Positions 1 through 11,386 of a stretch of DNA of 64,000 nucleotides are shown in pieces. Within the stretch, counting starts at the first letter, position 1, and every line of letters starts with the position of its first letter. The notes beneath the pieces are model-generated. The model ran no database searches. It was not told the DNA's origin and was given only the letters and a program-made list of their open reading frames with translations. The stretch covers positions 85,012 to 149,011 of the forward strand of contig CM060736.1 in assembly GCA_030704615.1 (NCBI GenBank), read 5' to 3'. This DNA comes from Takakia lepidozioides (Eukaryota; Streptophyta; Takakiopsida; Takakiales; Takakiaceae). A program made the translations under genes and the position numbers.

Positions 1-106
1 CTGCCTCTTACACTCCAGAAGCGATTCACAGGAAATTGAAACAGCAATTCCCCGAAGGGGATCAATAAATTTAATCAAATTGGAACAAAAAGAGAAAAAT
101 TTTTAA
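1..106 (+). other. rpoC2: 3' end of an upstream gene, probably rpoC2 (frame unresolved)
   Basis: rpoC2 lies directly upstream of rps2 in land-plant plastomes, so its 3' end is expected here. Two frames stay open from the window edge: one ends at a TAA at 66-68 (tail ...FPEGDQ), the other at a TAA at 104-106 (tail ...QKEKNF). The fragment is too short for me to choose between them, and the gene name rests on position alone. Confidence 0.3.
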
Positions 107-203
107 TCTTTACGGGAATATAATATCGAAAATGTAATAAATTCAGTCTAGATATAAATATATATTAGAGTTTCTGAATCTTTCGAAGAAATACTAGAAG
201 AAA

Positions 204-914
204 ATGAAACAGAAATCTTGGAACATTCATTCGGAAGAAATGATGGAAGCGGGAGTACATTTCGGTCATCAGGCTCGGAAATGGAATCCTAAAATGGCCT
301 CTTATATTTCTACGGAACGTAAAGGTATTCATATTATAAATCCTACTCAAACAGCTCGTTTTTCATCAGAAGCCTGTGACTCAGTGGCCAATGCGGCAAG
401 TAAAGGGAAACAATTCTCGATAGTAGGTACGGAATATCAAGCAGCTGATTTAGTAGCATCAGCCGCTACAAAGGCTAGGTGTCATTACGTGAATCGAAAA
501 TGGCTTGGTGGTATGTCAACTAATCGGTCTACCACAGAGACACGTCTTCAAAGATTTAAAGATTTGGAAAACAAAGAAGATACCGGAGTACTTAATCGAC
601 TTCCCAAGAAAGAAGCGGCGAATTTAAAGAGACAATTAGCTCAACTCCAAAAATATTTGGGCGGAATTAAATATATGACAAGTTTACCTGATATTGTAAC
701 AATAGTAGATCAACAAAAAGAATCTACTGCTATTCAAGAATGTATAACTTTAGGTATTCCGACGATTTGCTTAGTTGATACGGATTGTGATCCAGATCTT
801 GCAGATATACCAATTCCAGCCAATGATGACGCTAGAGCTTCCATTCGATGGATCTTGGATAAATTAACGTTAGCCATTCGTGAAGGCCGTTATAATTCGA
901 TAAAAATGGAATAG
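204..914 (+). CDS. rps2: 30S ribosomal protein S2
   Basis: Small-subunit ribosomal protein uS2 of the chloroplast ribosome, 236 codons, the usual length. It opens [23 protein letters not shown] and holds the family blocks [20 protein letters not shown] and [13 protein letters not shown]. Conserved Leu is encoded as Ser at several sites (residue 10, and in the SEACDS stretch), the pattern of C-to-U editing. It is the first gene of the rps2-atpI-atpH-atpF-atpA cluster; atpI follows after about 220 bases. Confidence 0.97.
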   Translation: MKQKSWNIHSEEMMEAGVHFGHQARKWNPKMASYISTERKGIHIINPTQTARFSSEACDSVANAASKGKQFSIVGTEYQAADLVASAATKARCHYVNRKWLGGMSTNRSTTETRLQRFKDLENKEDTGVLNRLPKKEAANLKRQLAQLQKYLGGIKYMTSLPDIVTIVDQQKESTAIQECITLGIPTICLVDTDCDPDLADIPIPANDDARASIRWILDKLTLAIREGRYNSIKME

Positions 915-1131
915 TTTTTTTGTGAAAAACCAGAAAATTATTCATTTCATTACTATTTTAAAACTTAAAAATATATTACAATACAAATAAAAAATAAATA
1001 TTTTTATTTATTGTAATAGATATTTTACAAATTAATAACAAAAAATATTTATGAGAATAAAATATTTAAAGAAATTTTCATTTTTGTAGAAATCTTTTCT
1101 TATTTCACAGTTAATCTTCAGAAGGGGTAAT

Positions 1132-1878
1132 ATGCATACTGCAAAATTTCCCATTGGCACACTCAATAATTTATACGAAATATCTGGTGTGGAAGTAGGT
1201 CAACACTTCTATTGGCAAATAGGCAGTTTTCAGGTTCATGCACAAGTACTTATAACTCCCCGGATTGTTATTGCTATCTCACCAGGTTTAGCTATTCTAG
1301 CAACTCGAGATTTACAAACTATCCCAACTAGTGGTCAAAATTTTGTCGAATACGTTCCGGAATTTATTCGAGACTTGACTAGAACTCAAATTGGGGAAGA
1401 AGAATACCGCCCCTGGGTTCCCTCTATTGGAACTATGTTTTTATCTATTTCCGTTCCGAATCGGTCAGGTGCTCCGCCTCCTCGGAGAGTTCCCGAATCA
1501 CCTCACGGAGAATCAGCTGCACCTACGAACGATATTAATACTACTGTTGCTTCAGCTTTGCCTACACCAGTAGCATATTCTCATGCAGGCCCTCACAAAA
1601 AAGGCTTAAATTATTTCGGTAAATACGTCCAACCAACTCCGGTACTTCCACCAATTAATATTCTGGAAGATTCTACAAAACCATTATCGCTTAGCTTTCG
1701 ACCTTTTGGAAATATATTGGCTGATGAATTAGTAGTTGCTGTTCCTATTTCTTCAGTACCTCCAGTAGTTCCTATACCTATGATGTTTCCAGGATCATTT
1801 ACAAGTGCTATTCAAGCTTTGATATTTGCAACTTTAGCTGCAGCTCATACAGGGGAATCCATGGAAGGTCATCATTAG
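1132..1878 (+). CDS. atpI: ATP synthase CF0 subunit a (IV)
   Basis: Membrane subunit a of the thylakoid F-type ATP synthase, which forms the proton half-channels facing the c-ring. 248 codons, full family length. The C-terminal block [16 protein letters not shown] contains the essential Arg of the proton path. The raw translation has many Pro and Ser where membrane segments need Leu or Phe (for example [19 protein letters not shown]), so the gene must be heavily edited to make a working membrane protein. A purine-rich GAAGGGG lies just before ATG. Confidence 0.96.
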   Translation: MHTAKFPIGTLNNLYEISGVEVGQHFYWQIGSFQVHAQVLITPRIVIAISPGLAILATRDLQTIPTSGQNFVEYVPEFIRDLTRTQIGEEEYRPWVPSIGTMFLSISVPNRSGAPPPRRVPESPHGESAAPTNDINTTVASALPTPVAYSHAGPHKKGLNYFGKYVQPTPVLPPINILEDSTKPLSLSFRPFGNILADELVVAVPISSVPPVVPIPMMFPGSFTSAIQALIFATLAAAHTGESMEGHH

Positions 1879-1884
1879 ATATTT

Positions 1885-2626
<742 letters not shown>

Positions 2627-2673
2627 TTTCCAGCGATTCGAAGGCTCCGTACTTTTCGTGATCGACAATTAGT

Positions 2674-2722
2674 AACCCCCTCCAAAGAAGTAGTTGACCC
2701 AATTCTTTTTTGGGGGAGGGGG
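2674..2722 (+). terminator. hairpin 3' of atpH
   Basis: CCCCCTCC (2676-2683) is mirrored by GGGGGAGGGGG (about 2711-2722), and the inner bases extend the stem. It lies about 50 bases after the atpH stop, where plastid mRNAs usually have a 3' stabilising stem. Confidence 0.55.
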
Positions 2723-2979
2723 CTAGGTATAACGAACAAAAAACATACTCTCTTCCTATCGCTCAGTAAGAAAGTAAGAAATCTTTGTAACTTTTTCGTT
2801 TCTGTTGCGGAGAGGGGAGCAAGTAAGGTACCTTCCCAATTGTATGTATCGCTAAAGAGATTTGATCTGAAACTAGATAAAGTAGTCTTTGTCTAAAACC
2901 AGAAAATCGAGTGAGATTTAGTAAGAAGAAAACTATGTAACTCCATAAAACTTAGAAAACCTGTGATGGGAGAGGGAGT

Positions 2980-4213
2980 ATGAAAGATGTGATCGATTTT
3001 GTTATTTCTTCAGGTTATCGGCCTCTTGCTGGAAATTTCGGCTCAAATACAAACCTTTTAGAAACAAATTCAATTAATTTAGGCGTAGTGCTTAGCTTAT
3101 TAGTTTACTTTGGAAAGGGAGTGTGTGCGGGTCGGATATCTGAATAGAATTGCTGGAATAACCCAGCTGCACTTTGAATGAGAAGAAAGTGTATAATCCC
3201 AACGAATTACTTCTAAATAAAATAAACTATTTTGAACAACTATAGCATTTCGTGAAATCAGCAAAAAATTATTAGTTTCTTACTAACTGATTAGGGGATA
3301 TTACGGAAATGGTTAAAGCTAAACTGCTTGAAGTCTAAGCACCTCCGGGGTTTTCTTTCCCCCACCGTGTCCATATTCAACATATAAAGAAACACATTTG
3401 GAGATTTTTTTGATATATAACACTCATATCAATACGATTCTTTGATTTATTCATCAGATAATTTATCATAATCTCCTATCAACAATCGGTTCTGTTTTTC
3501 TGTGCTGAATTGACAACCTATTCGAAATATGAAATTATTCAGAAGAAACGACCTGGCTGACAATTGAAAATTTCAAGTGACTTTTGTCAGAAGAGCCCTC
3601 GAAGATCTTCGAATGGGAAAAGGGTTCAGAAGAATTTCCCGCAATGATGGAAGATTTTTTGGAAGGGCAGGCTCGGTTGAGAAAGAATCGTTTTCCATCT
3701 CTCATGAACCGAGCGGGAAAGCCGGATGAATTGAAAGGTCCATGTTCGGTTTGGGAAGAGGTTTCTAATCTTTGAAAATCCTAGAGAAATAATCTACCTT
3801 CATTAAGCAATTTATCGAATAATCGTAAACAGACCATTTTAAGTACGATTCGCGATGCAGAGGAACGATATAAAGAAGCTACTGATAAGCTTGAACAAGC
3901 TCGGACTCGCTTGCAACAGGCAAAATTCAAGGCAGACGAAATTCGGGTGAATGGACTCTCTCAAATGGAAAGGGAAAAACAAGAATTAATTCATGCTGCT
4001 GATGAAGATTCAAAACGATTAGAAGACTCTAAAAATGCTACTATTCGCTTTGAGGAGCAAAGAGCGATTGAACAGGTTCGACAACAAGTTTCTCGCCTTG
4101 CATTGGAAAGAGCTCTGGAAGCTCCAAACAGTCGTTTGAATAGCGAATTGCACTCACGCATGATTGATTATCACATTGGCCCACTCAGAGCCATGGAAAG
4201 CACAACTGACTAG
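2980..4213 (+). CDS. atpF: ATP synthase CF0 subunit b (I), two exons
   Basis: Peripheral stalk subunit b of the ATP synthase. Exon 1 is 2980-3124 ([21 protein letters not shown]...FGKGV plus one base) and exon 2 is 3804-4213. Joined they give 184 residues, with GKGVLSNL across the junction, the bryophyte length. The protein has an N-terminal membrane segment followed by a long charged coiled coil ([21 protein letters not shown] onward). The splice sites were chosen because only GTGCG at 3125 with an intron ending CAT at 3803 keeps frame and family sequence. Ser codons replace Leu at edited sites (for example NLSNN). Confidence 0.93.
3125..3803 (+). other. atpF group II intron
   Basis: 679 bases, GTGCG at the 5' end and AT at the 3' end. 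A domain-V-like hairpin starting GAGCGGGAAAGCC and ending in TTCGGTTT lies about 3710-3755, followed by the domain VI region. A 63-codon open frame inside it is chance. Confidence 0.85.
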
Positions 4214-4256
4214 CTTTCATTAGTTTTATTTCTCAGAAAATTATTAACGAACGCTA

Positions 4257-5780
4257 ATGGTAAACATTCGACCCGACGAAATTAGCAGTATTATCCGTAA
4301 ACAAATCGAACGACACAATCAAGAAGTAAAGGTTGTTAATATTGGCACCGTACCTCAGGTAGGGGATGGCATTGCGCGTATTTATGGTCCCGATAAAGTA
4401 ATGGCAGGTGAACTGGTTGAATCTGAAGATGGTACGATAGGCATTGCTCCGAATCCAGAATCAGATAATGTTGGAGCTGTATCGATGGGTGATGGCTTGA
4501 CTATACAAGAAGGTGGTTCTGTGAAAGCAACGGGGAAAATTGCCCAGATACCAGTAAGTGATGCTTATCCAGGTCGTGTCGTAAATGCCCCAGCTCAACC
4601 CATTGATGGCAAAGGTCAGATTTCAGCTTCGGAATTCAGATTGATCGAATCTCCAGCTCCCGGTATTATTTCCAGACGTTCCGTATATGAACCTATGCAA
4701 ACAGGGCTTATTGCTACTGACCCTACGATTCCTATCGGACGTGGTCAACGAGAATCAATTATTGGGGATCGACAGACTGGCAAAACAGCAGTAGCTACAG
4801 ATACTATTTTGAATCAGAAGGGTCAAAATGTAATATGCGTTTATGTAGCTATCGGTCAAAAAGCATCTTCCGTAGCTCAGGTAGTGAATACTTCTGAAGA
4901 GCGCGGTGCATTGGAATACACAATTGTGGTAGCCGAAACTGCAAATTCTCCTGCTACATTGCAGTATCTCGCTCCCTACACAGGAGCCGCTTCGGCAGAA
5001 TACTCTATGTATCGTAAACAGCATACTCCAATTATCTACGATGACCTTCCCAAACAAGCACAGGCTTATCGACAAATGTCTCTTCCATCGAGAAGACCAC
5101 CTGGTCGAGAAGCGTATCCAGGCGATGTTTCTTATTCGCATTCCCGTCTTTTGGAAAGAGCTGCTAAATCAAGCTCTCAATTAGGTGAGGGAAGTATGAC
5201 TGCTTTGCCCATAGTTGAGACTCAAGCGGGAGATGTCTCAGCTTATATTCCCACCAATGTTATTCCCACTACTGATGGACAAATTTTTTCATCAGCGGAT
5301 TTGTTCAATGCAGGAATTCGCCCTGCAATTAATGTGGGTATTTCCGTATCTAGAGCAGGATCTGCGGCTCAAATCAAAGCTATGAAACAAGTAGCTGGAA
5401 AATTAAAATTAGAACTAGCTCAATTTGCGGAGTTGGAAGCCTTTGCACAATTCGCATCTGATCTCGATAAAGCTACTCAGAATCAATTGGCGAGAGGCCA
5501 GCGATTACGCGAACTACTCAAGCAATCTCAATCAGCCCCTCTGACGGTAGAGGAACAAGTAGCTACTACTTATACTGGAGTAAACGGATATTTAGATGTA
5601 TCGGAAACTGGCCAAGTTAAAAAATTTCTCGTTCAACTACGTGAATATTTGATAACTAATAAACCTCAGTTTACAGAAATTATACGTTCCACTAAGATTT
5701 TTACAGAACAGGCAGAAATTATTCCGAAAGAAGCTATTAAGGAACATACTGAACTTTTTCTACTTCAGGAAGGGAAATAG
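4257..5780 (+). CDS. atpA: ATP synthase CF1 subunit alpha
   Basis: Non-catalytic nucleotide-binding alpha subunit of the CF1 head in the stroma. 507 codons, normal length, starting [18 protein letters not shown]. The P-loop GDRQTGKTA is near residue 170, followed by the usual [12 protein letters not shown] and [12 protein letters not shown] blocks. The raw sequence has Ser or Pro where relatives have Leu or Phe ([26 protein letters not shown]), consistent with editing. Last gene of the ATP operon; a strong hairpin follows its stop. Confidence 0.97.
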   Translation: MVNIRPDEISSIIRKQIERHNQEVKVVNIGTVPQVGDGIARIYGPDKVMAGELVESEDGTIGIAPNPESDNVGAVSMGDGLTIQEGGSVKATGKIAQIPVSDAYPGRVVNAPAQPIDGKGQISASEFRLIESPAPGIISRRSVYEPMQTGLIATDPTIPIGRGQRESIIGDRQTGKTAVATDTILNQKGQNVICVYVAIGQKASSVAQVVNTSEERGALEYTIVVAETANSPATLQYLAPYTGAASAEYSMYRKQHTPIIYDDLPKQAQAYRQMSLPSRRPPGREAYPGDVSYSHSRLLERAAKSSSQLGEGSMTALPIVETQAGDVSAYIPTNVIPTTDGQIFSSADLFNAGIRPAINVGISVSRAGSAAQIKAMKQVAGKLKLELAQFAELEAFAQFASDLDKATQNQLARGQRLRELLKQSQSAPLTVEEQVATTYTGVNGYLDVSETGQVKKFLVQLREYLITNKPQFTEIIRSTKIFTEQAEIIPKEAIKEHTELFLLQEGK

Positions 5781-5802
5781 AGATCTGATAAATAGTTGGG
5801 AT

Positions 5803-5845
5803 GAGAAAAGCCGAAAGAGTGGTTTCCTACTCTTCCGGCTTCTCC
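5803..5845 (+). terminator. hairpin 3' of atpA
   Basis: GAGAAAAGCCGAAAGAGT is answered by ACTCTTCCGGCTTCTC about 8 bases later. It lies 23 bases after the atpA stop and is the likely 3' end of the ATP operon transcript. Confidence 0.7.
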
Positions 5846-5936
5846 CACCCTTAATAGAAGTTTCGGAACTAGAAACAGAAAGAATGAATTCAAATGAGTT
5901 TCTTGATTAAAAAGACTTTGGGTCTTTTCGAAATAT

Positions 5937-6008
5937 TACGTCCAATAGGATTCGAACCTATACCGAAGGTTTAGAAGACCTCTGTCCTATCCATTAGACG
6001 ATGGACGC
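5937..6008 (-). tRNA. trnR-UCU: tRNA-Arg (UCU)
   Basis: 72-base cloverleaf on the minus strand starting GCGTCCATCGTCTAATGG, with anticodon loop CTTCTAA and T arm GGTTCGAATCC. Reads AGA codons. Converges on atpA. Confidence 0.95.
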
Positions 6009-6162
6009 TCCTCCATCAAGTACTATACCTCCTATATAATAAAAATTAAAAGTTCATTGGGGTAAGGTACAGTACTTCTTCAAGAGATATCCCCAAATTT
6101 CAATGAGAGATATTTGGGAAGTGTTCGTGAGGGGATGGAACGAAATTGTGGTGATGGGGGAG

Positions 6163-6958
6163 AGCGGGTAGCGGGAATCGAACCCGCATCATTAGCTTGG
6201 AAGGCTAAGGTTTATAGTCGACGTCTCTTATTACTGACGCCTCTACTTCAAAACCGAACGTGAAATTTTCTTTTCATTCGGCTCCTTTATGGAACAGAGA
6301 AACTTGAGGAAAAAAAAAAAAAAAATTATGGAATGAAATCAATAAGTTCTCGTTTCGATTTTCTATTCTTAAATATACTAAAAAAAAAATCGTCCACCAT
6401 AACACCTAAGTCAGTTCTCTCATTTCCGATAAAGACTTTTTAGATGATCCTTCTAGAAAGAAAAGAAGCAATATTTTTGTATTGGTAACAAAACAAATAT
6501 TCTTTCTAATTACTTCGTTCCTGATTTCTATTCATTTTAATCATTAGGAAAATATTTTTTACCGAGCTTCAGATGGAGATGTTGATAAACTTAGCAAACC
6601 AAATTCATCATCATTTCATGGCTAATTAACCTCAATTTATTAATACCAATTGTAAAATTTGAAGATTTAGTTACGATAAAGAAAATAATTTAGCTCTCTA
6701 TCCATAGATTTTAAGCTAATAAAAAGAAATGTAGTTTTGAAAACATTCCGCGTTGCTTTTTCATAGAATCCACAAATCCATTTCGGATCCCAATTATTAC
6801 AGGAATGAAGCTTTTCCTACGTCATTTATAGGGAAGGATTTGAGCCTTTATAGAAATGAAGTTGTCAATTCAATCTTTAAACGATTTTGAAGACCCTTCA
6901 ACTATTTACTAAGTTGATTACGGAACGAATCGCACTTTTACCACTAAACTATACCCGC
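6163..6958 (-). tRNA. trnG-UCC: tRNA-Gly (UCC), split by a group II intron
   Basis: 5' exon 6936-6958 (GCGGGTATAGTTTAGTGG...AAAA) and 3' exon 6163-6210 (CCTTAGCCTTCCAAGC...). Joined they give a 71-base tRNA with anticodon TCC. The intron lies within the D arm, the site shared by all land-plant copies. Confidence 0.93.
6211..6935 (-). other. trnG-UCC group II intron
   Basis: 725 bases beginning GTGCG on the minus strand. AT-rich, with A runs at about 6311-6325 and 6381-6389. No open frame of note. Confidence 0.85.
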
Positions 6959-7117
6959 GACAAAATTAAAATTATTGTAGCATAAAATTGCATTTTCTGT
7001 CCAACGAAGAAATAAGAAAAACTTTCATTTCTTGAGATTCTTTCGTTTAACCCCCATCCCCGGAGATCCAATACTTGAGAAAGAAGTTATTTCACTTCCG
7101 GAGATGGTTTTTTGAAA

Positions 7118-7219
7118 TTATAAATTGCCTTTGCGAGCTGCTAATGAAGCAATTACCAACGGACCTGATGCGACTATCAAAGCCGGAACAGTAAGCTGTG
7201 CAATAACTTCTAAATTCAT
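7118..7219 (-). CDS. psb30: Photosystem II subunit Psb30 (Ycf12)
   Basis: 33-residue single-span PSII protein, raw translation [19 protein letters not shown]...AARKGNL, matching the family end to end. Thr for Ile, Pro for Leu and Ser for Leu in the membrane span are expected editing sites. Lies between trnG-UCC and psaM as in other bryophytes. Too short for an ORF search with a 60-codon cut-off. Confidence 0.95.
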   Translation of the reverse strand: MNLEVIAQLTVPALIVASGPLVIASLAARKGNL

Positions 7220-7509
7220 TCTGATTTAACCTCTCTGTTTTCAATTCGATTCCACAAAATAGAAAAATTAGTAAATCTTAATTTTTCTTTAAGTCGAATA
7301 ACAATCATTTCTACGAAGTGAATAGATGTTATTATCTGGTTCTGCTGAAAAAACATCTATAGCCATAAAGAATTGAGATCGGTACAATAGTAAAGAGCCT
7401 ATCCATTCAAGAAATACCATTCATTTTTGGAAAGAGCTATTAACCGATGTGAAAATGTCGGACCGACTTGTTTTTCATATTACGAATAATTAGGGGGAAA
7501 AATAAAAAA

Positions 7510-7608
7510 ATGACATCAATTTCAGACAGTCAGATTATTGTAGCTCTTGTAAGTGCTTCCGCAACTGGTATTTTAGCTTTAAGATTAGGTAAAGAATTGT
7601 ATCAATAA
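7510..7608 (+). CDS. psaM: Photosystem I reaction centre subunit XII (PsaM)
   Basis: 32-residue single-span PSI subunit, [20 protein letters not shown]...LGKELYQ. Kept in bryophytes and lost in flowering plants. ATG start follows an A-rich leader with GGGGGAAAAA. Divergent from ycf12 and upstream of trnS-GCU. Confidence 0.95.
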   Translation: MTSISDSQIIVALVSASATGILALRLGKELYQ

Positions 7609-7853
7609 TTTGGCTTGTTCTTTCGTCTGCTTGCAGAAGGGGCGGCCTGGCCAGTATCTGGCTAGGCTAAAACAAAAATGTAAAACTAATTTTCATGAAA
7701 TTAATAATTAATAATACAGTTGTTTCGGTAAAACATTTCGTATTTATTTCCTATTTCTTATATAACTTTATATATGTTATATAATATCATCTTTTTTAAG
7801 GTATGGACTTTGACTCCCACGACATGTTAAAGTAGAAACAACTTTTCTAAGTT

Positions 7854-7941
7854 GGAGAGATGGCCGAGTGGATTAAAGCGGCGGATTGCTAATCCGTTGT
7901 ACAAGCCTTTTGTACCGAGGGTTCGAATCCCTCTCTCTCCT
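7854..7941 (+). tRNA. trnS-GCU: tRNA-Ser (GCU)
   Basis: 88-base class II tRNA starting GGAGAGATGGCCGAGTGG, anticodon loop TTGCTAA, long variable arm, T arm GGTTCGAATCC. Confidence 0.95.
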
Positions 7942-8008
7942 TTCAATAATTCAAAATCCTTCCCATAAATAGAAATTCAAGTTTCTATTTTCTGACGTAT
8001 AGAAACGA

Positions 8009-8137
<129 letters not shown>

Positions 8138-8287
8138 TCATTACTAGAAGTGGAATAGAATAGATTGAATTAAGAATCTCGAAAATTGACTCATTTTTTT
8201 ACGGAGGAATAGCAAGTGGTAGATCTTTGGGAATAAGATTCGTTTTTATCTCTCTCGTCTCTCCCTTTGTCGATCGGAATGAAGTGA

Positions 8288-8380
8288 TGGAGAAGGGAGG
8301 ATTTGAACCCCCGTTAACCTGACGAATCAGGTTAAAACGATTTTCGAAACCGCCGCAATCAACCACTCTGCCATTTCTCC
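8288..8380 (-). tRNA. trnS-CGA: tRNA-Ser (CGA)
   Basis: 93-base class II tRNA on the minus strand, starting GGAGAAATGGCAGAGTGG, with anticodon loop TTCGAAA and a long variable stem (AACCTGA / TCAGGTT). This is a true serine tRNA and not the trnG exon that annotation programs often mislabel trnS-CGA. The last acceptor pair is A7 opposite C66, which C-to-U editing would repair. Confidence 0.85.
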
Positions 8381-8992
8381 GACGAACTAGACGAAGGAAA
8401 AGTAGATTAAGTGTTTTGGCAGAGATAAAGGTTAAATTTTCAAAAAAATTTTTGGATTTTTTTAGGAACAATAAAAAAAAATTGTCTTTTTACTCGTATA
8501 AGAAAAATTGTTATAGTAATAGTAATAATAATAAATATTTCAGTAGTTTATATATATATATATACTTTTTACGTATATACCACAAAAAAATTTTACAATT
8601 ATTTGACTTTGAAACGTAAATAGGATAAAGAACTAGAAATAAAATCTATACTATATAATTAATAAAACTTCTTATTTTCCTAGAAAAAAAAAGAAAAAAT
8701 CCGAAGTGACAAAATTAAAATTCTTAAACTCTTGGTGAACGAAAAAAAACATTGATTTTTTTTTGCTCTTTTCGATCGGTTTTGTATCATACATAAGGCG
8801 GAAGTGAAAAGATATATCACCTCCGCCTTACGAGACAAGCAAGAGAGGTGATACAAAAACCTTTTAATTACTGGCGATATAACAGAAAAAGATTCAAATC
8901 TTATTGAGAGATAGAATTTGAGTTGTAATGGATCCTGAATGAGATGAATCGAAAAAGAAAAAGATCTTTTTTATAAAATAAATATCGAAGAA
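8381..8992. other. trnS-CGA to psbK spacer
   Basis: About 610 bases, very AT-rich, with A runs and a short TA run at about 8551-8564. Contains one hairpin (see next entry) but no gene I recognise. A 67-codon open frame from 8416 is low-complexity Lys/Asn/Phe and not credible. Confidence 0.6.
8794..8830 (-). terminator. hairpin 3' of psbK
   Basis: TAAGGCGGAAGTGA is followed after 9 bases by TCACCTCCGCCTTA, a 14-pair stem with one mismatch. It lies about 160 bases past the psbK stop on the minus strand. Confidence 0.55.
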
Positions 8993-9169
8993 TTATCGAA
9001 AACTTACAGAAGCTTGCCGAACGGAGGCTGAGAGAGAGAAAAACAGAGGTATAATTGGCATTACATCTACAATTGGATCAGAAATAGCATAAGCTTCAGG
9101 TAATTTAGCCAGAATGATACCATTCGAATGAAACGCGTTATCTAGATAAATATTAAATATAGCTAGCAT
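8993..9169 (-). CDS. psbK: Photosystem II protein PsbK
   Basis: 58-residue precursor of the PSII core subunit K. Raw translation [19 protein letters not shown]...[22 protein letters not shown]...VSFR. The family end reads LLLAFVWQASVSFR; here [14 protein letters not shown], so Ser-to-Leu/Phe and Arg-to-Trp editing is expected in the membrane span. Confidence 0.94.
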   Translation of the reverse strand: MLAIFNIYLDNAFHSNGIILAKLPEAYAISDPIVDVMPIIPLFFSLSASVRQASVSFR

Positions 9170-9445
9170 TTTTTTTCTCCAATAAAAATTGTTATGATTA
9201 AATGAAAAACGAAAAGAACTTCATTGATTGATGAAAGCTCTTCGGTACATCTTACTACAGGTTCTCCTAGCTTCAAAGAGGTAAGAGATTTTATTCAACA
9301 TAGTAAGTTAGATTTTATGTTGTATTGAATTTATTTTTATATTAATATTTTCTAATATCATTTGTAATGAATTTATTTCTACTTGATATAAGTAGATAGA
9401 TTGACAGAAATAGAAATATCAGGATTTACTAACATTGGAGATGTA

Positions 9446-9517
9446 TGGGGCGTGGCCAAGTGGTAAGGCACCAGGTTTTGGCTCTGTTACTCGGAGGTTC
9501 GAATCCTTCCGTCCCAG
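9446..9517 (+). tRNA. trnQ-UUG: tRNA-Gln (UUG)
   Basis: 72-base cloverleaf starting TGGGGCGTGGCCAAGTGG, anticodon loop TTTTGGC, T arm GGTTCGAATCC. Confidence 0.94.
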
Positions 9518-9715
9518 ACTTGTTATTTATGATAAATCAAAGTTTTAGAAGAACAAAAAATTTTCGAAATAGATATAAAATATCTACTTATATTATTTAA
9601 TATACTATATCGAAAATTTATATTATGACAATTAGATAAATATGGCAAGGGATATTTCTATGGTGTAGAATAGAAAAAGATCATATTATTGAAATTTGTA
9701 AAGAGAATATTATTT

Positions 9716-11257
9716 ATGAAATTAGCTTATTGGATGTATGCTGGGCCCGCTCATATTGGAACTCTCCGAGTAGCTAGTTCTTTCAGGAATGTTCATGCTA
9801 TCATGCATGCTCCTCTAGGAGATGACTATTCTAATGTAATGCGTTCTATGTCAGAAAGAGAAAGGGATTTTACTCCTGTAACTGCTAGCATAGTAGATCG
9901 TCACGTATTGGCACGTGGTTCTCAAGAGAAGGTAGTTGATAATATAACTCGGAAGGATAAGGAAGAACGCCCAGATTTGATTGTATCGACACCCACATGT
10001 ACTTCTAGTATCTCACAAGAAGATTTACAAAATTTCGTGGATAGAGCATCTATTGCTTCGGATTCTGATGTAATTTTGGCAGATGTTAATCACTATCGGG
10101 TTAATGAGCTTCAAGCCGCAGATAGAACTTTAGAACAAGTGGTTCGATATTATTTGGATAAGGCTCGTAGGCAAGGAACATTGAATCAATCTGTAACAGA
10201 CGAACCTTCTGCAAATATCATTGGGATTTTTACATTAGGCTTTCATAATCAACATGATTGTCGTGAATCGAAACGTTTATTACAAGATTTAGGTATAAAA
10301 ATTAATCAAATAATTCCTGAAGGAGGTTCCGTACAAGATCTTCGAAATTTACCAAAAGCTTGGTTCAATTTAGTTCCTTATCGTGAAGTGGGCTTAATGG
10401 CAGCAACGTATCTAGAGAGAAATTTTGGAATGCCTTACGTATCTACAACACCTATGGGAATTGTAGATACAGCTGAGTGTATCCGACAGATACAGAAACA
10501 TGTTAATAAATTGGCTCCTACTCTATCGAATAGAACATTGAATTATGAACCCTATATTGATCAACAAACAAGGTTTGTTTCTCAAGCTGCTTGGTTTTCA
10601 AGATCCATCGATTGTCAAAATTTGACGGGAAAAAAAGCAGTGGTTTTTGGTGATGCGACTCACGCCGCTTCAATGACTAAAATCCTTGCTAGGGAAATGG
10701 GAATTCGTGTCAGTTGTACAGGTACTTATTGCAAACACGATGCGGAATGGTTTAAAGAACAAGTTCAAGGTTTCTGTGATGAAGTACCAATTACAGATGA
10801 TCATACTGAAGTAGGGGATATGATTGCTCGTATAGAACCATCTGCCATATTTGGTACTCAAACGGAACGTCATATTGGTAAACGTCTTGATATTCCCCGC
10901 GGAGTTATTTCTTCACCAGTTCATATCCAAAATTTTCCTCCAGGATATCGACCTTTCTTAGGCTATGAAGGTACTAATCAAATAGCAGATTTAGTTCATA
11001 ATTCATTTACTTCGGGTATGGAAGACCATCTATTAGAAATCTTTGGTGGTCATGATACTAAAGAGGTAATTACTAAATCATTATCTACAGATAAAGATCT
11101 AACTTGGAATTCTGAAAGTCAACTAGAATTAAATAAAATTCCTGGCTTTGTCAGAGGCAAGATCAAGAGGAACACTGAAAAATTTGCACGACAAAATGGC
11201 GTTACAAATATTACTGTTGAAGTGATGTATGCAGCGAAAGAAGCATTAAGTGCTTGA
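9716..11257 (+). CDS. chlB: Light-independent protochlorophyllide reductase subunit B
   Basis: Catalytic N2B2 subunit of the dark-operative, nitrogenase-like protochlorophyllide reductase, which works with chlL and chlN products (not in this window) to make chlorophyll in the dark. ATG at 9716 gives [18 protein letters not shown] and 513 residues, the usual length; an in-frame TTG at 9689 would add nine non-conserved residues. Fe-S related block [16 protein letters not shown] is at about residues 92-108. C-terminal light-independent reductase domain ends ...[11 protein letters not shown]. The gene is absent from flowering plants, so it supports a non-angiosperm source. Confidence 0.96.
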   Translation: MKLAYWMYAGPAHIGTLRVASSFRNVHAIMHAPLGDDYSNVMRSMSERERDFTPVTASIVDRHVLARGSQEKVVDNITRKDKEERPDLIVSTPTCTSSISQEDLQNFVDRASIASDSDVILADVNHYRVNELQAADRTLEQVVRYYLDKARRQGTLNQSVTDEPSANIIGIFTLGFHNQHDCRESKRLLQDLGIKINQIIPEGGSVQDLRNLPKAWFNLVPYREVGLMAATYLERNFGMPYVSTTPMGIVDTAECIRQIQKHVNKLAPTLSNRTLNYEPYIDQQTRFVSQAAWFSRSIDCQNLTGKKAVVFGDATHAASMTKILAREMGIRVSCTGTYCKHDAEWFKEQVQGFCDEVPITDDHTEVGDMIARIEPSAIFGTQTERHIGKRLDIPRGVISSPVHIQNFPPGYRPFLGYEGTNQIADLVHNSFTSGMEDHLLEIFGGHDTKEVITKSLSTDKDLTWNSESQLELNKIPGFVRGKIKRNTEKFARQNGVTNITVEVMYAAKEALSA

Positions 11258-11305
11258 GGAAGATGAAGAACTAGTCTTGGATTCTAAAAGATATTCATTT
11301 GATAT

Positions 11306-11340
11306 AATAAGAGTAAATATATTTTCTATTTACTCTTATT
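11306..11340 (+). terminator. hairpin 3' of chlB
   Basis: AATAAGAGTAAATA and TATTTACTCTTATT form a perfect 14-pair stem with a 7-base loop, 49 bases after the chlB stop. Confidence 0.7.
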
Positions 11341-11386
11341 TTAAATAAATCTTTCTTATTTCAAATCTATCCAAATTCAATTAATT

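Noticed and set aside
3584-3775. 63-codon open frame in the atpF intron
   Set aside because: It covers domain V and VI of the intron and has no protein family character.
8416-8619. 67-codon open frame before psbK
   Set aside because: Lys/Asn/Phe/Tyr-rich read-through of A and T runs.
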